Below, piece after piece: positions 27,199 to 35,558 of a stretch of 64,000 bases of DNA. Below the pieces are notes generated by a model. The model made no database searches, was not told the DNA's origin, and saw only the letters and a list, made by a program, of their open reading frames with translations. The translations under genes were made by a program, and so were the position numbers. Each line of letters opens with the position of its first letter. Positions within the stretch are counted from its first letter, which is position 1. This DNA comes from Nostoc punctiforme NIES-2108 (GTDB lineage: Bacteria > Cyanobacteriota > Cyanobacteriia > Cyanobacteriales > Nostocaceae). The DNA is taken from positions 17,112 to 81,111 of the forward strand of contig LXQE01000160.1 of the NCBI GenBank assembly GCA_003326195.1, in the 5' to 3' direction.

Positions 27199-27795
27199 TT
27201 AATCTAACTCCCGACGGCCTTCCAACGCCCTCGCCAAAGTAACTTCATCTGCGTACTCCAAATCGCCACCTACAGGTAAACCAAAAGCAATCCGTGTCAC
27301 CTTGGTAAATGGTTTCAATAGCTGACCGATATACAGGGTTGTTGTCTCCCCTTCTACACTCGGACTAATTGCCAGAATTACTTCTTGAGGTTTTTGCTGA
27401 CTCACCCGGCGCTGCAAAGCTAGTATAGTCAACTGATCTGGGCCAATTCCATCAATTGGCGAAATCACCCCGCCCAAAACGTGATACTTGCCTTTGTATT
27501 CGCGGGTTTTTTCTAGCGCAATCACATCGCGAGGATCTGCAACAACACAGATAGTGTTATTGTCACGGTTGGCATTGCGGCAAATTTCACAAACAGGTTC
27601 AGCAGATAAGTGAAAGCAAACAGAACACAAGCCTATCTGTTTTTTTGCCTCAACTAAAGCTTGTGCCAAAGCTTCTACTTCTGCTTCTGGTCGCTTCAAA
27701 ATATGCAAAGCCAGTCGTTGGGCACTTTTGGGACCAACTCCCGGTAGGCGTTGCAATTGTTCAATTAACCGTGCTAAAGGGCGTGCGTAAACCGT
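27199..27795 (-). CDS. recR: Recombination protein RecR, probably with a non-AUG start
   Basis: RecR works with RecF/RecO to load RecA at gaps. Visible: HhH motif LPGVGPKSAQRLALH, zinc finger CX2C...CX2C (CSVCFHLSAEPVCEIC), and a Toprim domain with VVADPRDVIALEKT and PSVEGETT. The first usual start is TTG at 27756, giving 185 residues. The frame stays open upstream and reads VYARPLARLIEQLQ, homologous to the N-terminus of known RecR. No ATG/GTG/TTG is available there. An ACG at 27793-27795 lies 8 bases after GGAG (27804-27807) and would give 199 residues, the usual RecR length. I annotate this start as most likely. Confidence 0.85.
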   Translation of the reverse strand, partial: TVYARPLARLIEQLQRLPGVGPKSAQRLALHILKRPEAEVEALAQALVEAKKQIGLCSVCFHLSAEPVCEICRNANRDNNTICVVADPRDVIALEKTREYKGKYHVLGGVISPIDGIGPDQLTILALQRRVSQQKPQEVILAISPSVEGETTTLYIGQLLKPFTKVTRIAFGLPVGGDLEYADEVTLARALEGRRELD

Positions 27796-27821
27796 TGTCT
27801 TGTCTCCAGAATGTTTTCACT

Positions 27822-27965
27822 TTAACTATGATGACATTTTTTGAGTACTTCCATCAGGCGCAACACTTCCAACTCGCGATCGCTAAGTTCTGGATTTTGC
27901 AGCCACTCAGGATATAGGGTTGTTTGCTGTGAACTGCCCAAATCGCTTTCATTCTTAGTTTTCAA
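27822..27965 (-). CDS. Possible small protein, 47 residues
   Basis: An open frame starting at TTG 27965 lies 19 bases after the stop of the aldo/keto reductase gene and in the same frame. It reads LYPEWLQNPELSDRELEVLR and ends KKCHHS. The composition is protein-like, and LSDRELEVLRLM recalls the first helix of LuxR-type HTH domains, but it is too short for one. It may be a small conserved gene or the remnant of a larger one. Tentative. Confidence 0.35.
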   Translation of the reverse strand: MKTKNESDLGSSQQTTLYPEWLQNPELSDRELEVLRLMEVLKKCHHS

Positions 27966-27983
27966 ACACGCCCTAGCTAAAAC

Positions 27984-29021
27984 TTATCCTAACCACTCAG
28001 GATTTTTGGCTGTACTATCAAATTGGTTAGTAGTTTTAAACAGTTCATACTGACCTTTGAAAGCAGCTTGGCGAGTCCGATTCAGTAATGCTCTAACTTG
28101 TTCCTGGCTCATGGGTGTAAAAGTACGTACTGCCTCGAAAGCCTGGTTTAAGATGGGCATACTTTCAATGCCTGTAATCACTGTTGAAGTTGGCAGATTC
28201 ATTGCGTAATGCAGACATTCGATAGGTTTGACCACATTGCTTTTGAGAATGTTTTGGTCGCCCATAGATTTCATCCCCAATACAGCAATTCCGTCTTGAA
28301 CCAGTCTGGGTAAAACTTGCCTCTCAAAACTGCGGAAATGGGCATCCATAACATTTAACGGCATCTGCACTGCATCAAAACGGAAGTTGTTTTGATTGGC
28401 AACTTCCAACATTCTCAGGTGTACCAAAGGGTCTTTGTGTCCAGTAAAGCCTATGTAGCGAATCTTGCCAGCTTTTTGTGCTTCCACAACTGCTTCCATC
28501 GCACCACCAGGGGCAAAAATGCGGTCTGGGTCTTCCATGCGAATGACTTCATGATGCTGCAACAAATCAATGTGGTCTGTTTGTAAACGTTTTAAAGATT
28601 CATCAATTTGTTTAGCAGCAGCCGCCTTTGTGCGACCGTCGATTTTAGTCATCAGAAAAGCTTTTTGACGATAACCATTTTGCAGAGCTTTACCCATGCG
28701 AATTTCGCTACCTCCATTATGGTAATCCCAGCTATTGTCCATAAAATTAATCCCGCGATCGAGAGCAGTACGGATTAGATTAATACCCTCTTGTTCATCT
28801 TTTGGTCTACCAATATGATGACCACCTAAACCAATTACAGATATTTGTTCTTTGGTGCGCCCTAGTTGCCTGTAGAGCATTTCACCTTTTTTAATCTGGA
28901 GTGGGGTAGACTGATTTTGCGCTAAAACCTGTTTGGTTAAACCTTGTAAAGCAAATACCCCGGCTCCACCTAAACCAGAAGCAGAAACTACCTTCAGTAA
29001 ATTTCGTCTGCTAATATCCAC
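27984..29021 (-). CDS. Aldo/keto reductase, Tat-type signal
   Basis: 345 residues. Begins with SRRNLLKVVSASGLGGAGVFAL, a twin-arginine signal. The mature part is an aldo/keto reductase barrel: GLGGHHIGRPKDEQEG, catalytic Asp/Tyr region NFMDNSWDYHNG, Lys in LMTKIDGR and His in DLLQHHEV. NADPH-dependent reduction of an aldehyde or ketone is the family role; the substrate is unknown. A Tat signal suggests folding with cofactor before export. The 47-residue frame follows. Confidence 0.85.
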   Translation of the reverse strand: MDISRRNLLKVVSASGLGGAGVFALQGLTKQVLAQNQSTPLQIKKGEMLYRQLGRTKEQISVIGLGGHHIGRPKDEQEGINLIRTALDRGINFMDNSWDYHNGGSEIRMGKALQNGYRQKAFLMTKIDGRTKAAAAKQIDESLKRLQTDHIDLLQHHEVIRMEDPDRIFAPGGAMEAVVEAQKAGKIRYIGFTGHKDPLVHLRMLEVANQNNFRFDAVQMPLNVMDAHFRSFERQVLPRLVQDGIAVLGMKSMGDQNILKSNVVKPIECLHYAMNLPTSTVITGIESMPILNQAFEAVRTFTPMSQEQVRALLNRTRQAAFKGQYELFKTTNQFDSTAKNPEWLG

Positions 29022-29658
29022 AATTTTATCCTTTTGCCACAGTATGAGAACTTGCCTTCATAGCTTTGCATGGAGCAAAGTTCGCTGCTTCTAACTGTTG
29101 AAGGATAAAAGCAGTGAGATAGAGATAGATTTTTGATAGAGCGAAGGTAATAGAAAAATATTCCATCGCTGTGTAAGCACAGAATGCATTGGAGACATCG
29201 GCAGCAGAGGAAGAACCTGATATAGCATTTCCTGATATTGTTTCAGTGGTTCAAATGTCAACTCAAACACAATACCTTAGTCCGAAAGTTTTCTTTGAGA
29301 ATTGTTTCTAAATCTTGGCAAATATTATTTGTATTGCTAAATATTACTGGCAAGATTTCTAAACATTTAGTGCGTGGTTCAGGAGTTGATAGAATCCAGA
29401 AAATTCCTTTAGAAAAATCGTAATTTTAAACTTGATTGCGATAATACATTTAGGTAACTCAAATCTGTTTATCCTAAACTATTAAACGCCGTGTGCAAAC
29501 TTTCTCTCAGACCTAACCCCCAACCCCTTCCCTACAAAGGAAGGGGAGCAAGAATCAAAGCCTCTCTCCGTTTCGGGGAGAGGAATGGAAGTGGGGTTTC
29601 AAGAATAAGTTGCACATCGCGTTATTAAAGTTCCCCGTACTAAACATGAGTAGAGTCA
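29022..29658. other. Intergenic region with a Nostoc-type repeat
   Basis: 637 bases between divergent genes. The only clear structure is the repeat at 29505-29600. A 61-residue frame at 29238-29423 has no ribosome site and was not called. Confidence 0.6.
29505..29600. repeat. Interspersed GA/CT-rich repeat (CCTAACCCCCAACCCCTTCC type)
   Basis: Repeat typical of Nostoc intergenic DNA, pairing an AAGGAAGGGGAG half with CTCTCCGTTTCGGGGAGAGG. A second copy lies inside cobG at 39308-39392. Confidence 0.75.
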
Positions 29659-31551
29659 ATGACTGCTTCATCACCAGAAAATTCAATTAGCTCATCAAGT
29701 ACTCATACTTTAGACATAGCTAGGCAAGAGTATCAATATAACTACACCCATATTCCATCTATTGCGATGCTAGATCGGCTTTCTATTGCCGAAGAGTTCG
29801 CTACTAACTGGTATTTTTTATTAGCCCAGCAGTTACGAGTTGTGTTTATTAATACCTTGATTGTCAACAGAGGCAATCAAGGTTCTAAATCGATTCGTGA
29901 TGATGTCGAAAGGTTTATTTTAGAAGCCTTTCTCAAGGGAGCAGTACCAGTAAAAATCAGTATTCTGGCAAGAATCCTGCAAATTATCCCTCAGTTTTTG
30001 CTCAAAAGCATATCTCAGGATGTTAGAGAACTCGACGATCTTTTTTATTCTATTCTGAAAGAAAACGGACTTGTAATCCTCAGAGATGCCCTAAATAGGA
30101 TAATTAACCTTCTATATGAAGGACAACCTACAGGACATGCAACCAGTCTCAAGGACTACGAAAATTTGTTTCCGGTGATTGGTGTGCCAGCGATCGCTAA
30201 AACTTACCAAGAAGACGAAGTATTTGCTTACATGCGAGTGGCTGGCTACAATCCCGTCACGATCGCGCGAGTAACGACTCCAGGCGATCGCTTCCCAGTC
30301 ACAGACGAACATTACCAAGGCGTGATGGGAACTGACGATTCATTAGCAGCAGCCGGACTTGAAGGCAGACTCTACTTAGCTGACTATAAAATTTTAGATG
30401 GTGCGGTCAACGGTACATTCCCACACGAGCAAAAATATCTCTATGCTCCCCTAGCACTGTTTGCCTTACCCAAAGGCTCAGACCCCACCCGTTTATTGCG
30501 TCCGATAGCCATTCAATGCGGTCAAACACCAGACCCAGATTATCCAATTGTTACCCCTAACTGCAGTAAATACTCTTGGCTTTTTGCCAAAACAGTAGTC
30601 CAAATAGCAGATGCCAACTACCACGAAGCTGTTACTCATCTAGCAAGAACTCACCTGTTTGTTGGTGTTTTTGCGATCGCCACCGCAAGACAACTGCCAC
30701 TCACCCATCCCCTAAGAATTCTACTGCACCCGCATTTTGACAGCACTTTAGCAATTAACGATGCTGCTCAACGGATTCTCATAGCTCCAGGCGGTGGTGT
30801 CGATAGATTACTCTCATCATCAATCGATAACTCTCGCGTTTTAGCAGTGCTAGGCTTACAAAGCTATGGTTTTAACAGTGCCATCTTACCTAAGCAATTC
30901 CAACAGCGTGGTGTAGACGATCCCAACCTCTTGCCTGTTTATCCTTACCGGGATGATGCACTATTAGTCTGGGATGCCATTCATCAATGGGTTTCAGACT
31001 ACCTAAACCTTTACTACACCACCGATGAAGACATTCAAAAAGACAGAGCATTGCAAGCGTGGGCAGCCGAAATCCCAGCTTACGATGGTGGTCGCATTCC
31101 CGATTTTGGCGAAGATGGAGGCATCAAAACGCGCAATTATCTAATTGATGCCACTACGCTGATTATTTTCACTGCCAGCGCCCAACACGCTGCGGTTAAC
31201 TTTCCGCAAAAAGATTTTATGGGCTACGCCGCAGCGATTCCAATGGCAGGTTATTTACCAGCCTCAACTCTCAAAAGAGAAGTTACTGAGCAAGACTACC
31301 TTAATTTGCTCCCTCCGTTAGATCAGGCGCAACGGCAATACAACCTACTCAGCTTATTGGGGTCTGTGTATTACAACAAGCTGGGTGATTATCAGCAAGG
31401 ATACTTTACAGACCAGAAAGTAAAACCATTGCTACAAGCATTCCAGAGTAATCTTCAGCAGGTAGAAGATACGATCAAGCAACGTAATTTGCGCCGTCCA
31501 TCCTATGAGTATCTACTTCCTTCTAAAATTCCTCAGAGCATCAATATCTGA
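29659..31551 (+). CDS. Lipoxygenase
   Basis: 630 residues, the catalytic domain alone without PLAT domain. All five iron ligands are visible: His327 and His332 (HLARTH), His510 and Asn514 (QHAAVN), and the C-terminal Ile630 (SINI). The conserved HPLRILLHPHF follows the first pair. Lipoxygenases add O2 to polyunsaturated fatty acids to give hydroperoxides. The downstream P450 gene, 79 bases away on the same strand, suggests a two-step oxylipin pathway. Position specificity cannot be judged from sequence alone. Confidence 0.92.
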   Translation: MTASSPENSISSSSTHTLDIARQEYQYNYTHIPSIAMLDRLSIAEEFATNWYFLLAQQLRVVFINTLIVNRGNQGSKSIRDDVERFILEAFLKGAVPVKISILARILQIIPQFLLKSISQDVRELDDLFYSILKENGLVILRDALNRIINLLYEGQPTGHATSLKDYENLFPVIGVPAIAKTYQEDEVFAYMRVAGYNPVTIARVTTPGDRFPVTDEHYQGVMGTDDSLAAAGLEGRLYLADYKILDGAVNGTFPHEQKYLYAPLALFALPKGSDPTRLLRPIAIQCGQTPDPDYPIVTPNCSKYSWLFAKTVVQIADANYHEAVTHLARTHLFVGVFAIATARQLPLTHPLRILLHPHFDSTLAINDAAQRILIAPGGGVDRLLSSSIDNSRVLAVLGLQSYGFNSAILPKQFQQRGVDDPNLLPVYPYRDDALLVWDAIHQWVSDYLNLYYTTDEDIQKDRALQAWAAEIPAYDGGRIPDFGEDGGIKTRNYLIDATTLIIFTASAQHAAVNFPQKDFMGYAAAIPMAGYLPASTLKREVTEQDYLNLLPPLDQAQRQYNLLSLLGSVYYNKLGDYQQGYFTDQKVKPLLQAFQSNLQQVEDTIKQRNLRRPSYEYLLPSKIPQSINI

Positions 31552-31568
31552 ATTAGGGACAAATAACT

Positions 31569-31616
31569 AATGACAAATGACCAATGACAAATGACAAATG
31601 ACAAATGACAAATGAC
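31569..31616. repeat. Heptanucleotide tandem repeat (TGACAAA)n
   Basis: About seven copies of TGACAAA/TGACCAA between the lipoxygenase and P450 genes. One of the short tandemly repeated repetitive sequences common in heterocystous cyanobacteria. Confidence 0.9.
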
Positions 31617-31630
31617 TCAAAATAAATACT

Positions 31631-32980
31631 ATGACACTTAAAGATAAAGTCCTCAAAGGTCACGATCGCCAGCTTTGGCTTGCACCTATACTAGCCAAAG
31701 TAGGTTACGACACTGCGATCGGCAAGTTTCTCCGCTTGATTTTTTATTACATGGATGCGTCAATCATGCTCAACGCATGGCGGGACTTTCTTTACATCCG
31801 TAAAGACAATATTGGAGACAAGTATTTTGCAGTAGATCAAGCAATTATGCATTCCTCTCACTCGCAGGTGAGAGAATTAATGCAAACCCAACCACAACTG
31901 CGAGGAAATGATTTAGGCATCATCAGAATATTAGCTCCTAGCTATCTGTTGGATAATCCTCTGAGTTTAGGAACCAACGGTAACGAACACACAGGACTAC
32001 GTACTGTAATCTTACAAGCCTTACCAGAACCGTCTCAAAAAATAGACTTTTTAGGGAATCTAGTTGAGCAAAGGTTGTTAGAAGCTGCTAAACAAGGCAA
32101 ATTACACATCGGCAACGATTTGCCAAAGATTATGCTGTCGATTTTGCACCAACTAGTTTTTCAAATATCTTTATCTGAAGAAGAAATCACAGCATCCAAT
32201 AGTTACATTAAAGGCTTGGCTCTTGCATCCTTGCCTAATTTTATCAGCAAGTATCTGCTGGCAATATTAACAGCGCCAAAAATTCGGCATCGTCAATATT
32301 TAACTAACCGATATAAACAATCAGCTAAATGGGCATCTTACTTTGAAACAGGCGCTCAGTATCAGTTGAACGAACACCAAATCGCTAATACCCTTTTTGA
32401 TATGATTCATATCGCTGGTACTGCCGGCACGAGTGCGCTTTTAGGATCTGTGATTGGTGTTCTTTGCTTAGATAATACTCTCAGAAATGATGTAGTGTCA
32501 GAAGTGAATGCAGTCTGGAATGGTAAGAAAACTTTAGACTCAGACGCTCTAGAACGGTCAACACTTCTCAATCAAGTGATTTTGGAAACAGCTCGTCTCT
32601 ATCCACCTGTGCGATTTGTTAGCCAACTGACCACTGAAGCCGGTGAAGTCGAGATTGGAGAACAAAAATGTCCATTCCAAAAAGGTACTCGCTTGCTTGG
32701 CTCTATTCTTACAGCTAATCGGGATACCAATAGATACCAAAATCCAGATGATTTTGATCTAACACGGGATTTTTCAGATATCTTATCTTGGAACGGCGAA
32801 GGGCATGAACGAGCCTGTCCTGGTACATCATTATCAATTGGCTTTATCAAAATTTTCTGTTTACATCTGTTTCACAACTATCAATGGGACTCAATTACAG
32901 AAGTCAAGTGGGATTTTGAAAAAGTGACTGCCGTTACTCCTAATAATTTAGTACTACAAGGTTTTGCTCAACGACTGTGA
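31631..32980 (+). CDS. Cytochrome P450
   Basis: 449 residues. Heme ligand Cys396 in GEGHERACPG, ExxR motif ETARLYPP (Glu319, Arg322), and an I-helix region HIAGTAGTSALLG that lacks the usual acid-Thr pair. The altered I-helix is a feature of P450s that rearrange hydroperoxides without O2 activation (CYP74-like behaviour). With the lipoxygenase just upstream, use of a fatty acid hydroperoxide as substrate is a reasonable inference. No N-terminal membrane anchor, so soluble. Confidence 0.88.
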   Translation: MTLKDKVLKGHDRQLWLAPILAKVGYDTAIGKFLRLIFYYMDASIMLNAWRDFLYIRKDNIGDKYFAVDQAIMHSSHSQVRELMQTQPQLRGNDLGIIRILAPSYLLDNPLSLGTNGNEHTGLRTVILQALPEPSQKIDFLGNLVEQRLLEAAKQGKLHIGNDLPKIMLSILHQLVFQISLSEEEITASNSYIKGLALASLPNFISKYLLAILTAPKIRHRQYLTNRYKQSAKWASYFETGAQYQLNEHQIANTLFDMIHIAGTAGTSALLGSVIGVLCLDNTLRNDVVSEVNAVWNGKKTLDSDALERSTLLNQVILETARLYPPVRFVSQLTTEAGEVEIGEQKCPFQKGTRLLGSILTANRDTNRYQNPDDFDLTRDFSDILSWNGEGHERACPGTSLSIGFIKIFCLHLFHNYQWDSITEVKWDFEKVTAVTPNNLVLQGFAQRL

Positions 32981-33145
32981 GTAAGAGACTTCAAGTAGGG
33001 GCGCACAGGGAGCATCTCACCTTTGCAAATATACCAGACGATTAGAAATCGCTAGGGCAAACGTGTTTTTACTCATCTTTTCTCTGACTCGGTTCGTTAA
33101 AAATTTAGGTATTCTTTTAGCTGAAAGGAAGTAATTACAAATTAT

Positions 33146-33706
33146 ATGGCTGAATTAGTTGAAAAAAAGCAACTTAATAATATTGCAACCTGGATGATTC
33201 CAATTAAAGAAACAAACTTACCATCTGTCCTTAAAGGTGTATTTTTTATGGATGGCAATCCACTGCCAGATACTTGCATTACTATGTACAATTTAGAATG
33301 GGATATACAGAATAAAGCTTTGCTTTTACCGATATTTGCCCCGTTACAGTGGACTTTTCATGACTCGATTGCTGGCTGGATATTACTACGTTCAATTCAA
33401 TGGTTTAGAGTAAGTTACAAAATTCAGTTTGAAGATGAAGCTTTGCAACAAGCTCAAGTCACACCTGTTTTTCTAGGAATATCAGTTCCAAAATCGATTG
33501 TTAGTTTCACAATGTCCCAAGACAACAATTCTCTCAATGGAGATATTTGGCACAGAAATAACGTTTGGTTTAGCGGACTTTCTCGGGCTGGTGAGTATAC
33601 TCTCCGTAGGGTTGTTGATAAAGATGGTTGTTATACTCCTGCTTTTAACGATATGCTTACCAGAGTACAAAATGAATGTTTAGTAATTGGACGCCACTCA
33701 AATTGA
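33146..33706 (+). CDS. Unknown protein of the lipoxygenase-P450 cluster
   Basis: 186 residues, not recognised. Trp-rich (WMIP, YNLEWDI, PLQWTFHDSIAGWILL, IQWFRVSYKIQF) with alternating strand-like segments, suggesting a beta-barrel or lipid-binding fold. GDIWHRNNVWFSGL and EYTLRRVVD are the most conserved-looking parts. Same strand, 165 bases after the P450 gene. A role in binding or cyclising an oxylipin would fit the neighbourhood but is speculation. Confidence 0.7.
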   Translation: MAELVEKKQLNNIATWMIPIKETNLPSVLKGVFFMDGNPLPDTCITMYNLEWDIQNKALLLPIFAPLQWTFHDSIAGWILLRSIQWFRVSYKIQFEDEALQQAQVTPVFLGISVPKSIVSFTMSQDNNSLNGDIWHRNNVWFSGLSRAGEYTLRRVVDKDGCYTPAFNDMLTRVQNECLVIGRHSN

Positions 33707-33762
33707 TTCGGCTTAGGTTAGTCAGCTAAAGCTTAGAATCTTATTACACTCCATCGCTAACT

Positions 33763-34497
33763 TTAAATAGAGATTTTATTCTTTTTTGATTTCTGTTTTT
33801 GCCGATCTGAAATTGCATTTTTTGTACTCAAAATTCCCAAAGCCAGCAACCCGAATATGACAGAGGGTTCTGGAACAGAATTAACTCGACGGAATTCGAT
33901 GGGTGTGGCCACAAGTAAATTGCCTTTCTTGTCAAAAATTTTGTCTAAGGAGTCGATGCTACTTTGCTCAATAGTTATATCAGAAACTACTTTGAAGCCA
34001 TTATTTGTTATACAGCCATTGGGAGCGTTATTCCCAATGTAGCTGTTCTGCTCCCAAAATAATTGCAGATTACAGGTGTTTTTCTCAACATTGTTAATAC
34101 TAAGCTGTGGCCTAGACTGAGAGTGATTGCATAACCCGCGTACAGTATTTTCATTTAAAAAGCTGCTAATACTTAGATTCACAGCCGAATTTGCTTGATT
34201 AAAAGAATAAAGGCGTAGCCGCTCAAAACCTGGGCTTTCTTGCTCTAGATAAACGTTCTGTGTTTCAGCCAGAGAATTAGTACCATCCAGTTGTACACTA
34301 CAACTTGATATAGTAATTAATGGCACAGAGGGGCTACTAGCAACCTGTTGAGCATTATCAAAAAAACCAGTGAACCACTGTGCTACTTGCTGAACCTGTA
34401 TCTTAATTGGTGGCGCACTAGTATCAGCACGGCTTTGTTGAACAAATGAAAATGTAGTGACCAAGAATGTCAAAATTGATACTTTGAGTAAACGCAT
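33763..34497 (-). CDS. PEP-CTERM sorting-signal protein
   Basis: 244 residues. N-terminal signal peptide (VSILTFLVTTFSFVQQSRA). The C-terminus has SVPEPSVIFGLLALGIL followed by a basic tail (KQKSKKNKI), the PEP-CTERM anchor recognised by exosortase. The middle is Asn/Ser-rich with a few Cys and no known domain. An exported surface or matrix protein is predicted. No exosortase gene is in the window. Confidence 0.85.
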   Translation of the reverse strand: MRLLKVSILTFLVTTFSFVQQSRADTSAPPIKIQVQQVAQWFTGFFDNAQQVASSPSVPLITISSCSVQLDGTNSLAETQNVYLEQESPGFERLRLYSFNQANSAVNLSISSFLNENTVRGLCNHSQSRPQLSINNVEKNTCNLQLFWEQNSYIGNNAPNGCITNNGFKVVSDITIEQSSIDSLDKIFDKKGNLLVATPIEFRRVNSVPEPSVIFGLLALGILSTKNAISDRQKQKSKKNKISI

Positions 34498-34704
34498 AGA
34501 AGTTCGGATTCCAACAAGAGCAAATTACAGACTTATGGATAAATAATTTACACCATCAAGCCCCATTTTCCGTCATGAAATAAATCTCTTAGCTGTTGGC
34601 TAATAACCCTCTTGTGTCATTTTCCAGATTAAGCAAGTAGTAAATAACTTAAATTATTCCAGATTAGCCACTCAGTTTAATTTTAAAGAGAACCTATAAA
34701 GTGG

Positions 34705-35202
34705 TTAGTTATTATAGGCGAATATCAAAAATTCAGTCCCTTCATAGATGAACTCTGCCATCTTGCACATACCCATCTTTTGATGTGCCTGAAGTGATGC
34801 TTTGTTGTTTGCATTGATGAACAGTATTCCTTCCCGCTTTGGTAGAAAATCTTTCAACTTAGCAAACATTACCGCAGCAATACCTTGCCCACGCATAGTT
34901 TCATCAACACAAATGGGGCCATACAAGTAAGCATCTTTTGTACCAGGATAGGCTTGTAACATCATCTTTATAATTGGTAGATTAGCAGTTGTCTTTGACC
35001 AACTGAGTAAGAATCCTACAACTTGACCATTTTTTCGGGCTACAACGCTCGGCATTTGAGAGATAGTCATCATCACAGCCTCTGACTCAAGATGACCTAA
35101 CAACATACCATCATGTTCTGCGTCATTGGCTTGGGCCAACTTGACGATTCCAGTAACATCATTGAGGCTGGCACGGTCAATCACTACATCATTGAGACAC
35201 AT
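34705..35202 (-). CDS. GNAT family N-acetyltransferase
   Basis: 165 residues. Acetyl-CoA binding motif A reads CVDETMRGQGIAAVMFAKL (RGQGIA), after a strand AYLYGPI and before a C-terminal LFINANNKASLQAHQKMGM with the typical Asn and Tyr/His positions. Transfers an acetyl group to an amine; substrate unknown. Single gene between the PEP-CTERM and kinase genes. Confidence 0.85.
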   Translation of the reverse strand: MCLNDVVIDRASLNDVTGIVKLAQANDAEHDGMLLGHLESEAVMMTISQMPSVVARKNGQVVGFLLSWSKTTANLPIIKMMLQAYPGTKDAYLYGPICVDETMRGQGIAAVMFAKLKDFLPKREGILFINANNKASLQAHQKMGMCKMAEFIYEGTEFLIFAYNN

Positions 35203-35558
35203 ACTTAGTTAATATAAATAGGAGAAAGACTTGGAGCAAAATAATTTTCTTTTAGAAGAATAACAGAGAATAATGCTTTGGGGAACGCATTGCAGAGGCA
35301 ACTAAACGTTGTTTTCAGTAGCTTTTGATACTTCTATTTGGTTATATCACCCTTGTATCTGACAAAAAATTCAAAGAGTCAAAGTTGCACCAAAGCAGCG
35401 ATCGCTTGCAACAGGCAGTACACTGCTACTATGCTAAAACTTTCAAAGTGCGTAGGCGTAGCCCGCCGTAGGCATCGCTGTTTTTTCTACTAGTAAGAGT
35501 GCTTTTCTAATGGGAATACTTTATATATAGTAATTCCAACAAATAGAACTCCTGTAGT
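35203..35558. other. Intergenic region with a Nostoc repeat
   Basis: 356 bases between divergent genes. GCGTAGGCGTAGCCCGCCGT, a Nostoc-type interspersed repeat, occupies 35450-35478. No ORF or RNA gene is seen. Confidence 0.7.

Noticed and set aside
29238..29423. 61-residue frame upstream of the lipoxygenase
   Set aside because: No ribosome site or family resemblance; lies in repeat-bearing intergenic DNA.
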